Shown piece after piece: positions 56,530-64,000 of a DNA stretch of 64,000 bases. The notes beneath the pieces were generated by a model. That model had not been told where the DNA came from and did no database searches. It worked only from the letters and a program-made list of their open reading frames with translations. Numbering within the stretch: position 1 is the first letter of the stretch; the number at the start of each line of letters is the position of its first letter. A program made the translations under genes and the position numbers. This DNA is from Basidiobolus meristosporus CBS 931.73 (Eukaryota > Basidiobolomycota > Basidiobolomycetes > Basidiobolales > Basidiobolaceae): NCBI GenBank assembly GCA_002104905.1, contig MCFE01000008.1, forward strand, positions 1 through 64,000, given 5' to 3'.

Positions 56530-59500
56530 ATGACTTCCAATTCACTACTTTTGCGACTTTTCAACTCTGAGTTTTTCACTTCCTGGTTGGCCATCTCGTA
56601 CGTTTTCAAATACCCCGACTCCGTTGGCATCCAGCATTACCTATGCAACGAGCTGAAGAAATTTCCCTTGGCGGAAATCGAGTTTTTTTTACCGCAAATA
56701 TGGTATGGATTTGGGATGCTTGAGACCTCTTCGCCAAGGCGCTTCTCACTGACTTGCTTTTCCCAGCCATTTGTTAATATCCCGCCCGGAGCAGTCCACC
56801 TCGTTAGAAAACTTTCTGCTTGATCGGTGTAAGATCTCCTCGCATTTAGCCATTCTGGTAATTTCCCTGTAGCTCTACCGGTATTGCCCACCTCCCTAAA
56901 GCCCCATTTGCGTAATCTAGACGTTTTGGTATCTCCAGGCGTACATGTCGGATTTATCTGCAGCCCCTCATTCCCCTTCTTACAGACTGTGCAAGCGTAT
57001 GCACAGCCAAGTTCAGAATATTATCTTCACAGAGGGCTGCGATGATAGCACTGAGCTGCCAAAAAGAAAGGCAAAGGTAAGAGAGAATCCCTTTCCGGCA
57101 CTGGTCGGGATGAGCGCGCTTCTAGCTGGAATCGTCAGTCCAGCCTTTGCTCTAGGCGCAGGGCAAATGGCTATAGAACAAGGCAGACGAGCACCGTTCT
57201 ATCCTCCTGTGAAGCAAGTCGACGATAAAGCAAACGTAAACTCCTTAGCAACCGATGAGAAGGGGTCTGCTTCAGAGAGTTTGGGTGCGGAAAATCTAGG
57301 AGCTTCCTTTAATTTGTCTTCAGGCTCCTCTCGAATCCCCACATCCTCCCCTACATTAGAAGATTTACACAAGGGTAGAGCCTTTTCGTTCGGCCACTAT
57401 ATTAAAAGTACCGCTGGAAGACGTAGCTTTGAACGTATATCTACCTTGAACCTTTCTCCTTCGAGATCCTTTGATCGAAGAGAAACCGAGTCGTACTCCG
57501 AAGCTACCTCTCCGGTTCCTGATACAGACTCCGACTTCGAGTATGACCTGTTCCTCGGCACGGAGCCTTCTAGGCGTAAGCAACTCATAGAGGGCCACTA
57601 CTTCCACTCGGAAATGTCCTTTGTGATAGCCTTGGTCGATATATCGAACCGTTTGTGTATGTTGCCGAAGAAAGCAAGAAATATCCTTTTCATTCCAGAG
57701 CGCCTTGTAAAGTGCATGTTGATGCATTTGACTATGCCATCCTTAACTTCACATACTTAGCTCTTTGCATGCCGAACTGTCGCTGCTTAACCACAATTTG
57801 CCTGCTGATGTCTGCATACCTTTGTGGTGCCCAGCAACCGCCGACAACCCCTATCATCATAAAATCGTAAGAATCCCCCCGTCCGATGCGGTTGTGCTGA
57901 ACTCTGCCGAGAAGGTTAGTATTCATGTGCCTGTAATCTAATCCTGACCCTCTCGGTGGCTAAGAAACTCCGCAGGCTCCATATTTGATCATGGTAGAGG
58001 TGATTGAGACAGATGCCGATTTTGACGAATCTGTACTACTGAAGTACAAGCCAGCTGTCCCGGTTCAGACCGAAGAGACTGATTCAGAATCGGATTCCTC
58101 CGACTCTTCTCATGAGCTAACCCAATCTGGTATGAATTGTCGTCCCGACTCTGGGGAACCATTCCATCCGTCTGATTTCCCGTTCCCGTATTAATCATTG
58201 AGTTGACAGGCGCCCCTACTACGGGGGCCAGCCCCAGGTCCCTAGATATCACCGAGTTTGAGGAGATGAAGTCACAGCCCAGCCCCAATACCTCAAAGTC
58301 CAATAAGGAGTACTTCGAAAAGGTCATAACCCGCCGTAGCTCTAGCGCCGCCGACGGATTTGCAGAGCACATGCGCACGGCTGCAGTGATGCTCGCTCAG
58401 CTGACTGAACGCCAGACGAAGGAAACGGGCCGAAGACTATCGAATGCAAAGGCTGCTGATGCATCTGGCTCAGGTAGAAACCAATCAGCCACCGACATGA
58501 TCCGGGAGAAGATCATCCACAAAATGATGGCTTTAGAGGAGGCTAGAATAGCCAAAATGAAACTTGAGGGAATCGGCAGTGGAGTCGGAGGTGATGGAGG
58601 CGAAGGGGGCGGCGGGGAGACCTTGGAGGATGACGGCGTGATCCTCGAGAGCGTGAAGCACAAGGATGATCCGAGCGGTGGGTTGGGCTCGTTTGGCTCT
58701 TCATAAGCATTGTCTGATATCTTGGCCCAAATTTAGCTGCTGTTTTCCAAGAAGATTGGAATGCCAAGAAAGAACGAATCCGCGCATCTTCGCCGTACGG
58801 TAGTCATCCCAACTGGCAACTCTTCCCGGTTATTGTGAAGACTGGCGGTGACCTGAGACAAGAACAGCTCGCACTCCAGTTGATTCTTGTGATGCAGAAA
58901 ATATGGAAAGAGGCCGAGATTGATATATGGGTTAAATAGTAAGCGCAGCTCATTTGAATGGGCGTTGGCTACGTAGTGTGTTAACCTCATTCATTCTTCC
59001 AACAGCTACCGCATCCTAGTCACCTCCGACTCGTCAGGGTTTATAGAGACCATCCGGAACACAATCTCGCTGCATTCCCTTAAAAAGGAAGGGTACACCA
59101 AGCGACTGAATCAACAGGGGGTCGTCTTTACGCTCTACGACTACTTTGTTCAGGTAGTGTGGATTTTGGGTTGTATCCCTTTCGTGAAAGCCTGTAGTAA
59201 TAGCAATGCCTTGTCTAGAAATTCGGCACTCCGGATTCTCCAGAATTTCTGCGTGCTCAGGATAACTTCATGCGTAGTTTGGTTGGGTATTCATTGGTTT
59301 GCTACATACTGCACCTGAAGGACAGGTAGGGAGATCCACAGATTTCACAGACTTGGTCGAATCTAACCCCTCTCCTATCAGACATAACGGGAATGTTCTC
59401 CTCGCAACCGATGGCCATCTCATCCGTTAGTATTCTTGACTATGGTTTGCCGATCGTGACGTTTGACCAGCTCTTCATTTTAGATATTGACTTCGGATTC

Positions 59501-59944
59501 ATGCTGTCCAATACCCCCGGCTCGGTTGGATTCGAAATGGCTCCTTTCAAATTGACCCAGGAGTACCTGGATGTTTTGGGCGGAGTTGAGAGTGAGAAGT
59601 TTGCTGAATTCAAGGCTTTGTTCAAACAGGGCTTCCTTGCTCTTCGCAAGTTTGCCGATAACATTATATTACTGGTGGATATTATGCAAAAAGGTAAAGA
59701 TCCACGCTCATCTAGCCATGTCCCAACCCCAACACTAACGTGCCTGTTCACACAAGACTCGAGCCTTCCATGCTTCTCAAACACCGGGGAATCTACTGTA
59801 GCCGCGTTGCGCGATCGATTCCAGCTCTCGCTGACGGAGACCCAGGTTGATGAGTATTTGGATAAGCTGATCATTAGCAGCTGCTGCAACGTGTTTACTC
59901 GTCTCTACGATACTTTCCAATACTACTCCAACGGAATTTTATAA
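56530..59944 (+). CDS. PIK1: Phosphatidylinositol 4-kinase beta (Pik1)
   Basis: About nine exons. Exon 1 (56530-56702) has the lipid-kinase helical (LKU) start: NSLLLRLFNSEFF, YVFKYPDSVGIQHYLC and IEFFLPQI. Exon 2 (56767-56857) continues with SLENFLLDRCK. A variable Ser-rich linker follows, then LNHNLPADVCIPLWCP and APYLIMVEVIE, an acidic/Gly-rich insert (to about 58700), and the kinase: IVKTGGDLRQEQLALQLI, ILHLKDRHNGNVLLATDG (catalytic loop, joined over an intron at 59329-59381) and HIDFGFMLSNTPGS. The stop is at 59944. Pik1/PI4K-beta makes PI4P at the Golgi with frequenin. The first ATG follows an upstream stop and matches where homologues align, but an additional upstream exon cannot be excluded. 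Confidence 0.93.
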
Positions 59945-60242
59945 ATCCGCACAGTGGAAGGAGCAACGAAGTAAACAAAATCGTCACTATGAACGTCATG
60001 TACAGTCCCCACCTCAACATCCCCTTCCCTCATTCACCTCCTCTCCACAACTCGATTTCCCTCGAGACAGATCTTTACCTAACAACCAACCCATTTTTTA
60101 TTTAATTAATCCTTCGTTTCCATCTGTGTCATTTCAAACGAAAAGCCAAAAATAACATCACGAGTTAGTTTCAATCGCTTCCTACGTTTTCGGATGGATT
60201 TTGAATAGATAAAGTGAATTTACCCCTGGGTTTCCCCTTTTG
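59945..60242. other. Convergent 3' region
   Basis: 3' ends of PIK1 and the LRR protein; pyrimidine-rich, no ORF. Confidence 0.5.
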
Positions 60243-61712
60243 TCACGCCTTCCGTCGATAGATTATGGTGTTGAGGTCGTCTCGATCGACGCACCAAGCA
60301 AACCGTTCCCCCAGACAGACCGCAACCTGGGTCCAAAATATGTTCGTTTGGAAGGCGAAGTCAATCTTCAGCTCGTGCAAGGTTGACTTCCCGCTCAGCT
60401 GGCTAATGACGAGAGGGGTGGCTGGGGTGTGTCCAATATCGAGGTACTCCAGGCCCTCGCACGAACTGATCACTCTGCAGAGTGTGCTTTCGATTTGGTG
60501 TAGATCGTTCTCCTGAGGATGGCCTAGCTTGAGCTTTTGAAGTCGGTTGCATCCATTTGCCAGTATCTCAAGATCCACCAGGTTGTAAGAAAGAAAGCTG
60601 AAGGCGACGTTCTTTAGGCTAGGGCAGTGGCTGACCAGGGTGCTGACTAGTTCTGGTTGCAGTCGCACATCAACCGAAAGGTTCAATGTTTGTAACGCCA
60701 CTCCCGAGCTCTCACATAAGTTTATGACTTTGGAGCTGGTGATTGCGGTCTCGCGTATGATCAAATGTCTGAGTGCCGAGAAGCTCCTAGCAGGCACAGC
60801 AAGTCCATCGTTCGATAGACGGTGGCAATTGGTGATCTCAAGGCTTCGCAGGTTGGTGAGCCTCTCTAGCCCATTCAGACATCGGAGATGATTGCACCAC
60901 AGCAACCTGATTTTGACGAATGAGCTATGGTGTTGTGCACGTAGGGCACGAAGCGAATTCTCAAACGACATCTCCAGGGACCTTTCGATCAATAGTTCTT
61001 GGAACGTATTTGGTTGCTGTCGCTGTAGAAGTGTGGCCAGGTCGGCGTCATTAAATGTGTTCTTCGCCCGCACACGGAAAACTCGTAGGTTTTGACAACA
61101 TTGGGCAATATCCAGAACGTTCTTGGAGGTCAATATCGCAGATTGATTTTTGTCGAAATGGATCTCCAGATGGCGCAATCGGTGATATTGCAGCCCGGCA
61201 CTCAATAATAATGGCTGTTGGCGGATGGCGTGTTCGTCGCAAGACAAAGACTCCAGACGCTCGCGGTATCGAGATACCTCAAATAAATGATGGATTTTGT
61301 CTCGCTTGTAGCTTCCGCGAGCGGGTGCGAACTCGTTCCGTAAGGGATCCATAAGAAGAAAGTCCAGCTGGCGTATATAGTCAATATAGTTAGCTCTCCC
61401 CTCCTGCCTATGCCGAAAATCGGCACCAACTAGCGTCGATAACAGGAGTTGTATTCTATATGAGATGTCCGTTGATTCTCGCTCTAGCTCAAATTCCTCT
61501 GGAGATTCAGGGGCGTTAAATGATTGTAAAAATGCAAAGGGTTTAGAATACAACATGCGCAAACTGCGTTCACACCATCCTTTGTCTACTTGGCAGCAAA
61601 AATACAAGGAGGCACAATCCTTTTCAAGCCATTGGAGGATAGAGTCGACACAGTCGAGTGGAAGTGGCTCCTTTGTAACGTGCGAGCGAAGATAAGGAGG
61701 TAAGGAAGTCAT
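60243..61712 (-). CDS. F-box-like leucine-rich repeat protein
   Basis: An intronless 489-residue ORF. The N-terminus (EPLPLDCVDSILQWLEKD, then CCQVDKGWCERSLRMLYSKP) has the pattern of a fungal F-box. From about residue 170 onward there are irregular leucine-rich repeats: YHRLRHLEIHF, CQNLRVFRV, LTNLRSLEITNCHRL, FSALRHLIIRET, CPSLKNVAFSF, CNRLQKLKLG and CEGLEYLDIG. These repeats are of the RNI/SCF-substrate-receptor type. A role as a substrate adaptor of a Skp1-Cullin1 ubiquitin ligase is inferred. The specific target is unknown, and large families of such proteins are common in early-diverging fungi. The lack of introns fits recent expansion. Confidence 0.75.
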   Translation of the reverse strand: MTSLPPYLRSHVTKEPLPLDCVDSILQWLEKDCASLYFCCQVDKGWCERSLRMLYSKPFAFLQSFNAPESPEEFELERESTDISYRIQLLLSTLVGADFRHRQEGRANYIDYIRQLDFLLMDPLRNEFAPARGSYKRDKIHHLFEVSRYRERLESLSCDEHAIRQQPLLLSAGLQYHRLRHLEIHFDKNQSAILTSKNVLDIAQCCQNLRVFRVRAKNTFNDADLATLLQRQQPNTFQELLIERSLEMSFENSLRALRAQHHSSFVKIRLLWCNHLRCLNGLERLTNLRSLEITNCHRLSNDGLAVPARSFSALRHLIIRETAITSSKVINLCESSGVALQTLNLSVDVRLQPELVSTLVSHCPSLKNVAFSFLSYNLVDLEILANGCNRLQKLKLGHPQENDLHQIESTLCRVISSCEGLEYLDIGHTPATPLVISQLSGKSTLHELKIDFAFQTNIFWTQVAVCLGERFAWCVDRDDLNTIIYRRKA

Positions 61713-61950
61713 AAATGTTGACTAGGCAATGGCTACTTTTCAAGTCCAGGCATAAACGCAGGGATGACTGTGCATCAGTATTACAGTCACATCTAGGAAC
61801 AACCGATCATCGTACCTGATGAAAATAACATGAGCAATCTGAGCTACAAATTTCATGATGAATGAGCATTTAGATTGAAAAATCCTTTTTAATGACCCTA
61901 ACCCTGATAGAATATTGCCTTTCAATTGCTACAGCAAGAATAGACTAATA

Positions 61951-63235
61951 ATGTGGTTTGTTGGACGAGCTGTAGTGACCTTTCGAGGAGGTTTTGCCTC
62001 CAGACCGCTATGTGAACTAGGGAAGAGTCAGTTTCATTCTGGAAAAACGAGCTACGCCTTGAATTCTGCCAACCAAAGAATCATTAAAAGTAACATCAAA
62101 CCAGACTTGAAACCAATCAAGTCGAAAACTCGAAGGGAAACGCCAGGAAAGTCTTATTCTTCCCGGAACCCACATTCTCCTGCCAGTACTGCGAGAAAAG
62201 GTGGAATCCCAAAGGATACGAACCGTGGCACACAACCAGCGAACGACATGGCGCCACCTAGCAAAAAGCAAAAAGCCGAGCCGATTCGCGTAGAATTTAC
62301 GGAAGCCAAACCTGGGAAGAAGCTGGCAGACCTATCCACTGCCATATTCACTAAAAACCCCTACTTCGTACAATCAGCGCCTCGATATACTGATTTCAAA
62401 ATCAAGACACTTCCCGAGGTGCGAGTCAATCAGTATCTTACCTTTATGGGAGAGCATAAATGTATTGTTCGGTTTTTAACTCTGGTACATTAGGTAGCAT
62501 TTGTGGGCAGAAGTAATGTTGGGGTATGGTTGATACTAGCAGTGTGTTTATTATCGATGTTTACTTACTGTGCAGATGTAGAAATCATCCGTTATCAACG
62601 CACTTGCCAACCGAAATCGTTTGGTGAAGACATCCAAGAGTCCTGTAACTATTCCCTTTATATGATCAAATCTTGTGTCAATGCTTACACGCTGCTCTCA
62701 GGGGCACACCAAACTTTTGAATACCTTTTCCATGGCGGACAGGTTGATGCTCGTTGACATGCCAGGTTACGGATTTCGTAGTTGGGACGAGTGGGGTACC
62801 ATGAGCATGGACTATTTTAGAGAAAGCACTCGGTAAGTGCACCCAGACTCCACCAGCAGAAGCCAGGCCTCTAAATTTGCTCCACCAGGCTGCGTCGAAT
62901 TTTTGTACTAATCGAGGCAACTCACGGCTTCAAGGATAAGGATCAGGATTTGATGTCGTTGTTGGATGGGATGGGTGTTTCGTACCAAGTGAGTGCCCAT
63001 ACTTTGGATTGTTCTTGCACCCGCTGACACTTTTCAAAATCAGGTTGTGCTCACAAAAACCGACAAGCTTTCCAAAACCGCGCTGACGCAAATCCGATCA
63101 GATATAGAAGCTGAGCTATCTCAAAACACGATCAGTTGCTTCCCCCAGGTTTTGCCCGTGAGTGCCAGCAAAAAGCTAGGCGTCGTGGAGCTTCGTTGTG
63201 CAATCTTGGATGCATGCCGGATTAACTCTCAATAA
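61951..63235 (+). CDS. EngB/YihA-family GTPase, probably mitochondrial
   Basis: At least five exons. The start MWFVGRAVVTFRGG with few acids and several Arg/Ser looks like a mitochondrial presequence; a basic, disordered region follows to about residue 120. Then a family segment STAIFTKNPYFVQSAPR and, in the next exons, the GTPase motifs: VAFVGRSNVGKSSVINAL (G1, joined over an intron at 62531-62582), VDMPGYGF (G3), LTKTDKLSK (G4) and VSASKKLG (G5). The exon starting GHTKLLNTF supplies G2. EngB proteins assist assembly of the large ribosomal subunit in bacteria; eukaryotic relatives (GTPBP8) act in mitochondria. An upstream in-frame TTG is not used as start. Confidence 0.88.
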
Positions 63236-63395
63236 AGTGATCAACCCCTAGTCACGTGGCTCCACTCTGTTGAACTTTCCAAATTTGGGTGCGTACGGGT
63301 ACCACTTATGGATCACCCCACTATTGCGGTAAAAGTGAGCAAATAATTTCATCTTAATAAAGAGCTTTGGTAAAGGAGGAAGAAGCGGAACCCCG

Positions 63396-64000
63396 ATGAA
63401 TTCAAAATTGTACATGAACGATTTCGATTTTGAGGCCGATACTGGCAAGCGGCCCAAAGATATTGGTATAACCAGTGGCATAGTACGAGCCGCCATAATG
63501 AAGCCCTTGTATTTTTGGTATAAGACCCCATTGAAGGTTGGTCATATGGAAGTATGCTAGAGTTATCCGAATACTTACCGTTTTCAAAATTCATAGCTCT
63601 TTAGACCGTTGAGAGTAGATTACCTTGGGGTAGTGAAAGCATTGATACCGCCAAAAGAACGCATGGGATACCGCACCTCCTTTGGCATGATCTCTACCGC
63701 AGTCAAACATGGTGGGGTATGGCGAGATACAATGGTGCCTTTTTTCCTCACCTAAGCCTTATTTATTCTGTTGTGTAGTTTGACATTCTTCATCGGTACG
63801 TCCTGCCTCCTCTGTTAGCCAACACTGCCGTTGGCATATCGTTGTTTACTGTATATACCGCGACGCTACTATCTCTGGACCCTGAAACTGGACTCAACCC
63901 GTCTGGGTATAAAACGTTTAGTAATGCCTTTACTGCTGGTGCTTTAGCTGGTGCTGTTTCCTCTACTATAGCAACCCCGCTAGACTCGATACAAGCAAGA
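63396..64000 (+). CDS. Mitochondrial carrier (SLC25) family protein, partial
   Basis: Exons 63396-63536, 63597-63716 and 63779 to beyond the window end. The protein begins MNSKLYMNDFDF; the last visible text is AGALAGAVSSTIATPLDSIQAR, with the carrier signature PLDSIQAR (P-x-D-x-hydrophobic-x-R) and the preceding GxxxG helix of the first or second repeat. A preceding segment (YLGVVKALIPPKERMGY, then LPPLLANTAVGISLFTVYT) fits a divergent first repeat. Transport of a metabolite across the inner mitochondrial membrane is inferred. The substrate cannot be told from this part. Truncated by the window end only. Confidence 0.8.

Noticed and set aside
60265-61695. Several plus-strand ORFs opposite the LRR protein
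   Set aside because: Mirrors of the long intact minus-strand frame, which has repeated LRR text.

Overview
The window reads as nuclear DNA of a fungus, most likely an early-diverging (zygomycete-grade) lineage. Genes are broken by many short GT-AG introns of about 50-80 nt. It carries fungal housekeeping genes (PIK1-type PI 4-kinase, CTK1/CDK12 kinase, eL6, eL22, CCT1, proteasome alpha5) together with genes that, to my knowledge, most Dikarya lack: a full SMG1 kinase and a class II (4EHP-like) eIF4E. Basidiobolus or another zoopagomycete is a guess, not a finding.

The first 25 kb are gene-poor and rich in repeats. They hold a secreted Gly/Trp-repeat protein (128-721) and five single-exon, two-finger C2H2 proteins, all on the minus strand (2374, 3280, 16266, 20074 and 23900 are the low ends). 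All five end in the same C-terminal peptide, M-x-hydrophobic-x-F-L-L-N. The region also holds one almost intact Copia retrotransposon (6369-11054) inside a graveyard of older LTRs in both orientations. A pair of 0.77-kb, nearly identical inverted repeats (14121-14900 and 21194-21955) encloses two of the five zinc-finger genes and a possible small secreted protein.

From 25.5 kb onward the window is dense and ordinary in layout, with closely spaced intron-containing genes. In order they are: a membrane-anchored PHP-domain protein, a CP2/Grainyhead transcription factor, SMG1 (about 11.4 kb), eL22, the 4EHP-like eIF4E, CCT1, 20S proteasome alpha5, a snoRNA host gene with five intronic C/D snoRNAs, a PTPMT1-like phosphatase, eL6, a CDK12/CTK1-type kinase, PIK1/PI4K-beta, an LRR/F-box-like protein, an EngB-family GTPase and a mitochondrial carrier cut by the window end.

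Many of these genes serve gene expression: ribosomal proteins, snoRNAs for rRNA methylation, an NMD kinase, a cap-binding protein and a CTD kinase. The most unusual elements are the FLLN zinc-finger family, the inverted repeats around part of it, the Copia element whose gag start codon lies in its primer-binding site, and the snoRNA host gene. Exon borders were read by eye from frame, splice consensus and family conservation, so internal borders of SMG1, PIK1 and CTK1 are approximate.
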